Source: Pyropia yezoensis (taxonomy: Eukaryota > Rhodophyta > Bangiophyceae > Bangiales > Bangiaceae). Taken from it: DNA of 64,000 bases. This document shows, one piece after another, positions 56,051 to 64,000 of this stretch. A program made the position numbers and the translations under genes. Below the pieces are notes generated by a model. The model did not search any database. It saw only the letters and a program-made list of their open reading frames with translations, and was not told the DNA's origin. The DNA lies in the NCBI GenBank assembly GCA_009829735.1, contig CM020620.1, positions 21,922,020-21,986,019 of the forward strand. The letters run 5' to 3'. How positions within the stretch are numbered: the stretch's first letter is position 1; each line of letters opens with the position of its first letter.

Positions 56051-57541
56051 TCAGATTGGCGGACTCGCTCCTAGGTACGGCTCCAGCAGCTCCCCCCGGT
56101 CGCGGTAGATGTGCTCGGCTAGGTCGTTACGCAGCGCGACGTGCTCCTCAGCACTTCGGACCTCCTTCCAGGCCATCATAGCTCGTACAAACGCGTTGGG
56201 TGCCGCCTGGGCAATGGGCATGATGTCTGGGCCTGCCTCGCCAGCGGTGGGACAGCGTGCTCCAAGTGGACCTCCCCCCCGCCTACTGCCAGGTGCACCA
56301 CTCCCGGCGGCAGAGGCACCTGACTCACTCATTGAAGAACCAGATTCCGACGTCTCATCAGCAACACCAGCAGCGAAGTCCCGCCGCTGCTTGGCCAGAT
56401 ACCCCCCCCGACGCACGTGAGTCACCATGTTGTGCAAGATAGCAACCGCCTTGGCCACAGAACAGATGGTTGTGACCTTTGCGTACCTGGCCGGGTGGAG
56501 GGTGATGTGAAAACGAGAGGTCAGTACTGCATAAAGTCGCTCAACGTCCTTACGCAGCGCCTCCTGGAGGCGATTGAAGGTCTTCTGCTTGTCCGTGACA
56601 GCCCGTTCATACGAGCTAATGTAGAAGGCATAGTGCGGGTAAATGCCGTCAACCAGGTAATAGGGAAGCGTGCGCGTGTGGCCATTGATTGTGAAGGGCT
56701 TGCTACGGGGCGGCCAATCCCCCGCAGTGATATCCTGGTAGAGCGGAGACTGCTGCATAACATTGAGGTCATTCATACTGCCCGGGTAGCCGACAAACAG
56801 GTGCCAGATATACAGGTCCTCGTCGCAAACGGTCTCCATGACAACTGCCCGACGCCCCTTTCTGTTCTAGTACTGCCCAGCCTGCCCCTTCAGCCAGTTC
56901 TTCCACTCCCACTGGGAACAGTTCAGCGATCCAATGCAGCCCGGCACGCCCCTCTCCGCGTTCCTCTTCAGCAGCACGTCCAGCTTGGCATCGTTGGGTG
57001 GGCGTAAGTACTCGCCTCCACACTCATTACCAATAAAAACAACCAGCTTCTTCACAGCAATCTCGATCGTGGTGGAGGGCATGCGGCAGTACTCATCGGC
57101 ATGGTCAGTGGCTTCCCCATACCCCAGCACTCGAAAAGCGGCAACCAGCTTCTGCAGCGGGTGGGCCTGCAGTTGGCCGGTTGCGTTGACCTTCTGTGCC
57201 CACTATGGGCGGTCCTTCAAAGCTCGATACACCCGGACAAACAAAGCGCGAGGGACGCGAAAGCGACGCTCAAAATCGGCCTCCGAGTACACAGGGGGGG
57301 CACCATTCACACCAAATTAGTCACGTAAGATACAAAACATGCCAAACGCAAAGTCCCGTGGCTTGTTCTGCCGGCCCCGCGCAGATCCGCGGTACCTCAG
57401 CCGCTTCCCACGATGGGTCGCGCGTACACGGCGGCGATATCGCCGCAGAACGGACAGGTGGGCAGCAACGGCCGAGGCCGCCTCAATGTCTTCTTGGTCC
57501 CGCATCAGCGCGCAAAGGTCCAGATCAAGCTCCTCCTCCAT
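56051..57541 (-). pseudogene. PIF/Harbinger transposase (plant-transposon type), three stops
   Basis: A single frame from ATG 57541 (MEEELDLDLCALMRDQED) to 56051 reads as a DDE transposase of the family common in plants, algae and oomycetes: VYSEADFERRFRVPRALFVR; PLQKLVAAFRVLGYGEATDH; DEYCRMPSTT; LLKRNAERGVPGCIGSLNCS; QWEWKNW; VVMETVCDEDLYIWHLFVGY; PGSMNDLNVMQQSPL; YYLVDGIYPHYAFY; LQEALRKDVERLYAVLTSRF. Catalytic Asp candidates are in VCDED..IWH and the SMNDLNV segment; the usual SLD is SLN here, so one may be lost. The frame is broken by TAA at 57317-57319, TAG at 57203-57205 and TAG at 56867-56869, each inside a conserved block, so they are mutations rather than introns. A Ser/Gly/Ala-rich tail ends the protein. 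Confidence 0.85.
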
Positions 57542-58618
57542 GCCGGCGGGTATACAAATCTATTGGCGGGGGGGGATGGAGCTAATGGCCGGCGTAGGGA
57601 CGCGGGTGACGACGATGGTGGGCGTGACGACGACGACGATGAGCGTGGCGGCGGTGGCGACGGCGGTGGGCGTGGTTGGCCACCCCCCCAGGAATCGGCC
57701 CCACGGCCAGTGTCGCCACGGACACGCCGCGCCCCCCCCACCCGACCCCCCAGAACATGCTTGCGGACGGCGGTCGGGTGACCAGAGCACGCCAGCACAT
57801 TCCTATCCTCGCGTAGGCCAATCAGGGGCGAGAAATCAGGCAAACGCTGTGCCCCCTGTCCTCCCCCCTCATCCAGTCGCCCCAGTGGCGCGATGCGGTC
57901 GGGCCACCGCACGCTCATCCGCCACCAGCAAGAAAACGCTGTTGGCAGGGGGAGGGGGCTCGGCGGCCGTTCCTAGGCTCTCCCGCCTGCATCAAATCAC
58001 CCAATCAGCGGGCGGCAATCACTGTGGCGCCGCCGCCCCTCCACGCCAGGTGCCCATTCCACGCAGTTCTGGAGAAGGGGGCGCTTTCGCTATCGCTGCC
58101 GGAAATCAACGGTCCCAGGGGTGATGGCAACAAAGCACACACGTGTTGTCATTGATCATCAGACCGCGGCGTGGATTGCCGCCGGCAACAACCACGTCCC
58201 GACGGGATAGCCGGCATGCGCTTCGGCACACGAGGGCGATATCACTGCAGGCCCGTTCGCAGACCGCGTTCGCAGGAGGCGCACCCCGCAAATCGACGTT
58301 CCTAATGGCTGGCGGCTCGCGGCGGGGCCCCTCGGTGCGGCGCAGCACCTCAACATACGCGGCGGTGCCGCGTACGTTGACGGGCTGCGCCGCGCTGCGT
58401 CGCATGAGAGTTGGAGCGAGTGAGCAATATTTGTCCTGTTGAAATTCTTGCAGCGTCACTCAATTAGTTCTCGATCAGTCGTCATTTTTTTTTTTCTTCG
58501 CATCGCGCACCGTCGCGGTCAGCTCTTTCCAGCCCAACAAGCACTCAGCGCCTCCTGACAAGAGCCACATCCGTTCCTTCACCTGTGCCCAGCTACATCC
58601 TTCCATCTTCCGACCACC
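57542..58618. other. intergenic
   Basis: A - strand frame at 58106-58459 (MTLQEFQQDKYCSLAPTLMR to CVLCCHHPWDR) is non-repetitive and Cys-containing but unrecognised; it could be part of a transposon. A repeated GACGACGATG-type stretch lies at 57607-57660, and T11 at about 58487. Confidence 0.35.
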
Positions 58619-58828
58619 ATGGCGTCGCGTATTAACGTCGAGACCCTGCGCATGTTGCTGAGCGAACGAGGACTTCCCACTGATGGCTTCAAGCCCGCCC
58701 TGTTGGAACGTTGCCGAGCGAATGGCGTGGCCCTACGGGCCCACAGCGACCGCGCGGCCCGAGCCGGTGCGGGGGCCTCGGTGACGGCCCAGGTACCGCA
58801 GCGTGATCGCCGTGCGACACAGCGGTGA
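58619..58828 (+). CDS. small SAP-domain ORF
   Basis: 69 residues from the ATG at 58619 in a good context (ACCATGG). Residues about 5-38 match the SAP helix-extended-helix DNA-binding motif: INVETLRMLLSERGLPTDGF then KPALLERCRANGV. After residue 38 the sequence is basic and lies antisense to a Harbinger-like fragment, so the original protein was probably longer and was interrupted, or the ORF is the start of a spliced or transposon-encoded gene. Confidence 0.5.
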   Translation: MASRINVETLRMLLSERGLPTDGFKPALLERCRANGVALRAHSDRAARAGAGASVTAQVPQRDRRATQR

Positions 58829-59062
58829 TAGTCCCCGGCGCGGGAGTCGACGACGCAAAGCAGCAACCAAGTTCTGGACGGCGTCTGCAGGCATCCGCAT
58901 GGCGCGGGCGAAGTTGGCACCGTACCGGGCCTGCACATCCTCGACAGTAGGGATGTTTACTTGAGGGGAAGGAGAAGCCAGCACCCCACGTCTACCGTAC
59001 ATGGTGGCAGCTGCAGAGATGGCATTCGCCGCAGCGGCAGTCTGCCAGACAGGGGGGTACAT
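58733..59062 (-). pseudogene. fragment of a second Harbinger-type transposase, N-terminal part
   Basis: The frame includes FARAMRMPADAVQNLVAALR, RLPRRGLSPL and RTAITLRYLG, the pattern 'F..RM....v..Lv..L...L......R..itLRYLa' that precedes the DDE core in HARBI1-like transposases. It ends at a TAG at 58733 with no DDE motifs after it. The open frame extends upstream to about 59119. It overlaps the SAP ORF on the opposite strand. Confidence 0.45.
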
Positions 59063-60131
59063 GGCGGCTTGTCTGCCGCGAAGCAGACGAGCAGCCTTCG
59101 TCGTAGAACGGCAGTGCTTCTAAGTGACACCCTATTTCGACGCTAGGTATTCCAACATCAGTATATACTTGTATCTTTGGCGTCATAACTGCTTCTCGTG
59201 CGCCGCTGCGCGCGCCTTGTGCTTTCGCAGCTTCGGGCCCCGGGGATTCACTGTTCGGCTTCTGCGAAGCGCTTCTGCGAACGGGCCTCAGAAAGCCGAC
59301 GGCGGGGCGCATCAAGCGCCAGTCGGGAGGCGATCGTCGGACGACGCGGACGCGATCGTCTACGTCTAGAAAGATATTCAGAAAATTGCCACGCGGCACG
59401 CTACGGACTCTCCAGATCGCCTGCCAGAGGGCCTCGAGAATGGGGAATGGTCTTGGTCCTCCCCCATTTCTGAAACAAATGGGGCGGGACCAAGGCCAAA
59501 CCCCATTCCTGAATCTCAATCGACAAGGAGTTACCGTCGGTCGGGTAAATGAATTCAAAACGCTTGCAATAGTCTTGGGGTCCCAGGGTTGCCACAGGCA
59601 CCCGACCAACCTGTTTATTGCCGAATCGCCCACAGTTGTGTCATATTGGGGTGGTTTGGGGGGCAATTTTCTACCACGTGTACATATTCGGTTGGGGTTT
59701 GCTGTTGAAGGGCGTGCTCTAAGAGGCGAGGGTGTTTTCGCGAACGCGCTTTCAGTTCTTGTCTCAACGAACAGTACTTGCTGCAACGATTCTACTTCTC
59801 GTACTCAGTGGACGAGTTTCAGAAAGTATGACACACTTTTGCGTAGGAGTGGTGCCGCACACGTGGCCTAGAAGAGGATCCCCAGCGCACTCCGTCCTGT
59901 ACGTCCCGTTCCGCTCTCTCTCTCTTCCCTTGCGCAGACAGATAGCATACCTGCGCCTGTGTGTCGTGGGTCTGTTCGCTCTCCACAACCAGAACTGCTA
60001 ATGCATGCTCCGAGTGCGCTGACGTGCGTCATCGGCCTGACGTCCATCGGCGCTGCTGGCTTGGGGCCCGAGTCCGCATGGGCCCCTCCCCTTTGACACC
60101 CTACCAACCTCCAAGTGGCCGTGCCCATCCC
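59063..60131. other. intergenic
   Basis: Balanced composition; holds the hairpin at 59442-59509. No gene recognised. It should contain the HDAC promoter at its right end. Confidence 0.45.
59442..59509. repeat. imperfect inverted repeat (hairpin)
   Basis: Inner arms CCCCATTT (59462-59469) and AAATGGGG (59477-59484) around a 7-base loop. They are extended by CTTGGTCC (59452-59459) with GGACCAAG (59487-59494) and GGAATGG with CCATTCC at the outside. Confidence 0.7.
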
Positions 60132-61730
60132 ATGGAGTTTAGCGCTGCCACGGCCTACGTCCTCGCGGCCCCCTGCCACAGCTCTCTTCGCTTTCTGCTG
60201 AGCCCTTTGTCAGCCAGTGTAGCGTGCGTGGGGCGTCCCCGGCTTAGCTCTCTCTGGCGGTGGCGCGCCAACCGCGCCGCTGTCATGCAAGACCGTTCAT
60301 CTCCGTCGGCAGCAGGTGCCCCAGCTGCTAGCTCCGCTTCCGACGGTTCCATGCCGCCCACCGTAGTGGCACCCATACCTGTTGCTGCTGCCTCTGCATC
60401 CTCCCCAGTTGCCGCTGCCGCAGCGTTCACTCCCGCCCCCGAGGCGACGGGCGACGCAGGGGCGCCGCCCCTCCCCCTGCGGCCAATGCAGCTCATCTAC
60501 TCGGACGTCTTCCTCACCCACGTCGCCCCCGGCCCTCATCCCGAGCGCCCCGAGCGGCTGGCTGCTGCCGTCGCTACGCTGCGGCGCCTGCAAGCGGCGC
60601 AGGGCCTGCCCCTCCATTGGACCCCTCCCCCTCCCCTCACGGACGCCCGCCTGGCGACCGTCCTGGCCGCTGTTTTGGCCGTGCACGATGGGGCCTACGT
60701 GGATGAGCTGGCTGGCCTGTCGGCACGAGGGGGGGGAGGCCTGGACGCTGACACCTATGTCGGCCCCCGCAGTTATGGTACCGCCCTGCTGGCGGTCAGT
60801 GGCTGGCTGGCGGGGGTGGACTCTGTACTGGGGGGACGAATGGCGAGCGGTGGCTCTCCAGGCTCGTCGCTCACGCCATCGGCGTCGTCGGCCGCGTCTC
60901 TGGGGGGGTTGGCAGATGAACCGGGCGTCCCAGTCGACGGGTGCCGAGAGCGGGGAAGCGAGGCCGCGGCGGCCCGGCCGGTGGCCGAGCTGACGATACC
61001 GGCTGCTGGTACGGTAGCCGCAGACTCGCCTGCGTCTTCGCCCCCACCGGTTTTGGCAGCGTTTGTGCTTGCCCGGCCGCCTGGTCACCATGCGACGCCC
61101 ACCACCGGGATGGGCTTTTGTCTGCTCTCGAACGCGGGTATCGCGGCCCGCTACGCCACTGACGTGCACAGCGTGGAGCGAGTTGCGATTCTGGATTGGG
61201 ATGTGCACGCGGGTAATGGAACGGCAGCGGTGGTGGCGGCCGACCCGCGCCTTGCTCTGGCCGACTCCCATCAGATGCCGCTCTTCCCCAACACGGGACC
61301 CCCCGGCGTGTGGGGGGCTTCTGGCAACATCCTCAATGTGGCACTCACCGCAGGCGGGACTGTGGACGAATACATGGAGGCCTTTACGGGGCAGATGCTG
61401 CCCTTCCTGGCCGCCCACGCGCCCGGGCTTGTCCTTGTCAGCGCCGGCTATGACGCCCTTGAGGAGGACCGCCTGGCGGGTATGTGTTGGGCGCCCGCAG
61501 ATTACGGGGCACTCACCGTTGCCCTCCGCGACGCCATCGGCGCCGACGTGCCAGTCGTGTATGGCCTCGAGGGGGGCTACGACTGGCGCGGTACCGCCGC
61601 GGGGGTGGCTCACACGGTGGCCGCACACGTGGGCGTCAGCGTGTCTGCGGTCAAGGTGGCTGAGGAGGCAGCGGCTGTGGCAGAGGTGCTCGAGACGCGG
61701 GGCATGGTCGGCCCACCTGGGGGGGGCTGA
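60132..61730 (+). CDS. class II-type histone deacetylase family protein
   Basis: 532 residues from the ATG at 60132 (MEFSAATAYV); an ATG at 60285 (MQDRSSPSAA) is the alternative. The first ~50 residues are Ser/Ala/Arg-rich with almost no acidic residues and could be a plastid or mitochondrial transit peptide. The catalytic domain starts near 60487: IYSDVFLTHVAPGPHPERPE; VLARPPGHHA with the His pair; GFCLLSNAGIAARYA; ILDWDVHAGNGTAAVV with the metal-binding Asp and His; LVSAGYDALEEDRLAG with the second metal Asp; and LEGGYDW with the catalytic Tyr. All catalytic residues are present. A Ser/Ala-rich insert (about 60840-61040) separates the two halves. Class II HDACs remove acetyl groups from lysine; an organellar, non-histone target would fit if the transit peptide is real. 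Confidence 0.85.
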   Translation: MEFSAATAYVLAAPCHSSLRFLLSPLSASVACVGRPRLSSLWRWRANRAAVMQDRSSPSAAGAPAASSASDGSMPPTVVAPIPVAAASASSPVAAAAAFTPAPEATGDAGAPPLPLRPMQLIYSDVFLTHVAPGPHPERPERLAAAVATLRRLQAAQGLPLHWTPPPPLTDARLATVLAAVLAVHDGAYVDELAGLSARGGGGLDADTYVGPRSYGTALLAVSGWLAGVDSVLGGRMASGGSPGSSLTPSASSAASLGGLADEPGVPVDGCRERGSEAAAARPVAELTIPAAGTVAADSPASSPPPVLAAFVLARPPGHHATPTTGMGFCLLSNAGIAARYATDVHSVERVAILDWDVHAGNGTAAVVAADPRLALADSHQMPLFPNTGPPGVWGASGNILNVALTAGGTVDEYMEAFTGQMLPFLAAHAPGLVLVSAGYDALEEDRLAGMCWAPADYGALTVALRDAIGADVPVVYGLEGGYDWRGTAAGVAHTVAAHVGVSVSAVKVAEEAAAVAEVLETRGMVGPPGGG

Positions 61731-62551
61731 TGGTGAGGCGTCGGGCGGGCTGGTGGGAAGCATACGGCAGGGGGGAGTAATACCATTGTGACGGCGGGGG
61801 GGGGCTGGTGTCAATGAGATGGCCGGTGGGGCTGCTCTCGATGATACGGCGGTGAGGCTGTGCGAGTGTGACTCGGTGGGGGGGACGGGGTGGTGGGAAT
61901 GATTCGATGGGCGGGGCGGATGGCGCAGCCTCCATCCCCAGTTCTCGTCCCGCTGTGGTTCGCTTGCCTGGCCGGGCACCGCGGTGCTCAACTAGTCTAT
62001 CCCTGGCGGCTGCCACCGCGGCGGCACGCCCCCCGGCGGCGTCCCCTACCCCTACCGGTTTGTCAGCAAGAGCGATGGCGAAGATGAGAAGCGTAGCTAC
62101 CCACCCTCCCCTTGGTGTCCTTGTATGCCGTCGCATTGGCCACCGCGCTGCGCACGGTGGCCAGCCGGCCTTCCGTACGGTTTGGGATGCTCCCCTCCCC
62201 TCTAACCCCGCATCGTCGCCGCTGCCACTGCGTGACGGGCCACTGCTCCAGTACGGAGGCCGCGGCGGGTGGAAAGCAGCGGGGAGGACGCCGGCACGCG
62301 TCCGCACGGGGGGGGGGTGCCACTGAGGGACAGCAGAGAAAAAGCAGAAGGCCGGGAGAGGGGCGGGTTCGGCTGGCAAAGGTACGGGGGGGGGCTGGTG
62401 AGGGGAGTAAGGACGGGAGCAGCGAGTGGGTGGTAATCGTACAAAAAAGCGCCCGTCAAACACCAAGAGCCCGCCCAATCTACAAAGGTGGACCAAGCCG
62501 AGCGGCTGCAAGTGCACCCTTTGCCCCACCCCCCGAGCCACTCCGGTTTCT
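61731..62551. other. intergenic between convergent genes
   Basis: 821 bp between the ends of HDAC (+) and AsnRS (-). Frames are short and unrecognised. Confidence 0.5.
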
Positions 62552-64000
62552 CTACGGCTCGATGCGCCCGCGGTAGCGAGGGTACAGACACGCGTCGCGA
62601 ATGTGGTGGATGCCCAGCACAAAGCACACAAACCGCTCCAGGCCGAGCCCGTACCCCCCGTGCGGACACGTCCCGTACTTGCGCTGGTCCGTGTACCAGT
62701 AGTAGGGCGCCGGGTCCATCTTCTCCCTCTCGTACGCGGCGGCCAGCTCCTCTTCTTTCCACATCCGCATGCTGCCGCCAACAACCTCACCGACGCCAGG
62801 GACAAGCAGGTCCACCGACTCAGTTACCTCCCGGTCGTCGTCGCACTTTTGCATGTAAAAAGACTTGAGGGCAGCGGGGAACCGGTGGAGGAGGATCGGC
62901 TCCCCAATCTGGTCGGTCATCTTGCGTTCGGGGCCCTCGGGGATGTCATCGCCAAACTCAAAGTGCGTCGACGTCTCCTCGTCCTTGTAAATGAGGTGCT
63001 CCCGGCAGTAGGTCAGGGCGTCGCGGTAGGTCATGCGCTTGAAGGGCCGGCGCATGCGGGCGAGGCCCGGGTTCACCGACGCAAGAAGAGCACCCCCGCG
63101 GGCCATTACCCGGTCTACCACGTCGACGACCAGGTCCTCCACCCGGTCGAGAAGGTCTTCAAAGGTGATGAAAGGGCACTCGGCTTCAAGATGGTGAAAC
63201 TCCGCCAGATGCCGCCGCGTTGAGGACTTCTCCGCCCGGTAAGAGGGAAGGAGGCAGAAGCAGTCGCCCACCGCGGGGATGCCCGTCTCCAGATACATCT
63301 GCGACGACTGGGTGAGGTAGGCCGGCTCCCCAAAATAGTCGAGGTGGAAAAGGGTAGAGCCGCCCTCACACATGGTGTTGACCAGCGTCGGCGGGGTGAG
63401 CTCCACGTAGCCACGGTCAAATAGGTGCTCCCGGAAGCACTGTGTGATGATCGATCGCATGCGGAGGATGCTCGACGCGCGCGTGCCGCGCACGACCAGA
63501 TGACGCTGCCGCAGCAGGATGTCCGGTCCACTGTCGTGGGACAGGACCTCCTCAATCTCCGCGGGGGACCGGCCGACCAGCTCCCAATAGTCTGTCCGCA
63601 GCTCCAGGCCCCCCTTGGCACGGACGTCGGACGAGAGGGTGCCCCAGAGAGTAACCGCGGACTCGCGGTGGAGGTTAATTGCATCCGTCGTCTGACACTG
63701 GGTGCCGGTGAGGACGGCCTGAAGGAAGCCCGTGCCATCACGGAGCTCAATAAAGAGCAGCTTTGCGCCCTCCCAGCGGATGCGGTGCACCCATCCGCTC
63801 ACCTTGACGCGGGTGCCCACCAGCGGGTGACCGTCGGATGAGGGAGCAGACGCCGCCGCCGCAGCGGGCGCATCCGTCCCACCCTCTGCAACCGCCGGCG
63901 GTGGCGCCGCCGCCGCCCCCACCTTATCTTGCCCACCAGCAGCCGCCGCTGACGTCGCCACCGCAGCCACTGCCGCAGCCACGCTTAGGTCACGAATCTT
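62552..64000 (-). CDS. NARS1: asparaginyl-tRNA synthetase, cytosolic type (5' end outside window)
   Basis: 482 residues are visible and the frame is still open at 64000 (KIRDLSVAAA...), so the N-terminus lies beyond the edge. An Ala/Pro-rich linker precedes the OB-fold anticodon-binding domain (VKVSGWVHRIRWEGAKLLFI, LRDGTGFLQAVL). The class II catalytic core has motif 1 (RGYVELTPPTLV), SSQMYLET, motif 2 (SYRAEKSSTRRHLAEFHHLE), the PGVGEVVGGSMR block and motif 3 (HGGYGLGLERFVCFVLG). It ends RYRGRIEP followed by TAG, the expected C-terminus. The pattern is that of eukaryotic cytosolic AsnRS, which charges tRNA-Asn. It uses TAG as a normal stop, evidence against TAG being recoded in this genome. 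Confidence 0.92.
   Translation of the reverse strand, partial: KIRDLSVAAAVAAVATSAAAAGGQDKVGAAAAPPPAVAEGGTDAPAAAAASAPSSDGHPLVGTRVKVSGWVHRIRWEGAKLLFIELRDGTGFLQAVLTGTQCQTTDAINLHRESAVTLWGTLSSDVRAKGGLELRTDYWELVGRSPAEIEEVLSHDSGPDILLRQRHLVVRGTRASSILRMRSIITQCFREHLFDRGYVELTPPTLVNTMCEGGSTLFHLDYFGEPAYLTQSSQMYLETGIPAVGDCFCLLPSYRAEKSSTRRHLAEFHHLEAECPFITFEDLLDRVEDLVVDVVDRVMARGGALLASVNPGLARMRRPFKRMTYRDALTYCREHLIYKDEETSTHFEFGDDIPEGPERKMTDQIGEPILLHRFPAALKSFYMQKCDDDREVTESVDLLVPGVGEVVGGSMRMWKEEELAAAYEREKMDPAPYYWYTDQRKYGTCPHGGYGLGLERFVCFVLGIHHIRDACLYPRYRGRIEP

Noticed and set aside
46652..57205. TAG recoded as Gln in this genome
   Set aside because: Several transposon TAGs sit where Gln is plausible, but host genes (AsnRS, FHA protein, secreted protein) end at TAG exactly at expected C-termini.
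1..64000. tRNA and rRNA genes
   Set aside because: I found no cloverleaf or rRNA-like segment by eye; a covariance-model scan would be needed to exclude them.

Overview
The window is nuclear DNA from a eukaryote. It carries a GT-AG intron, SAGA, HDAC and FKBP family genes, a chromodomain-containing LTR retrotransposon and PIF/Harbinger transposase remains. Most of it is extremely GC-rich, with many G/C homopolymers (up to 53 C in a row), CCG/GCC microsatellites, and proteins padded with Ala, Gly and Pro. Genes are compact and mostly intronless. A GC-rich alga, perhaps a red alga of the Bangiales type, would fit, but that is a guess from composition and gene content, not a demonstrated placement.

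Left third (1-28.7 kb): part of a ~0.7 kb dispersed repeat; a small secreted Cys-rich protein (-); the orphan C-terminal half of a SMARCAL1/ZRANB3-type SNF2 helicase (+); a bZIP-like protein (-); a LURP-one-like ORF with an in-frame TGA (+); a class IV/AcuC-type histone deacetylase with one intron (+); a large Gly-rich single-pass membrane protein (-); a striking array of 21-bp palindromes; a cystinosin-type PQ-loop transporter (-); a protein joining an FHA domain to the C-terminal SANT-like pair of CHD6-9 remodelers (+); and an ADA1/TADA1 SAGA subunit (-). At least four of these concern chromatin.

Middle (28.7-44 kb): mostly intergenic low-complexity sequence, the second copy of the dispersed repeat, a membrane-anchored FKBP (-) and a PH-domain protein (-) with an apparent frame break.

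Mobile-element block (44.0-59.1 kb), with more balanced composition: a solo LTR and a complete 10.5 kb Ty3/gypsy chromovirus of the same family in opposite orientation. The 331 bp between their LTRs has been inverted, as shown by exchanged 5-bp target duplications. The element has PBS, gag, a canonical -1 frameshift heptamer, pol (protease, RT, RNase H, integrase, chromodomain), a large ORF of unknown function on the opposite strand, and a PPT. It is inactivated by nonsense codons, a catalytic Glu-to-Asp change in integrase, and a nested 847-bp solo LTR of another family. A PIF/Harbinger transposase with three in-frame stops and a SAP-domain ORF overlapping another Harbinger fragment follow.

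Right end (60-64 kb): a class II histone deacetylase with a possible transit peptide (+) and a cytosolic-type asparaginyl-tRNA synthetase (-) that runs off the window.

Many apparent frame breaks in host genes coincide with long G or C runs, so sequencing or assembly length errors must be excluded before calling them pseudogenes. Start codons were chosen as ATG; GTG/TTG extensions were ignored.
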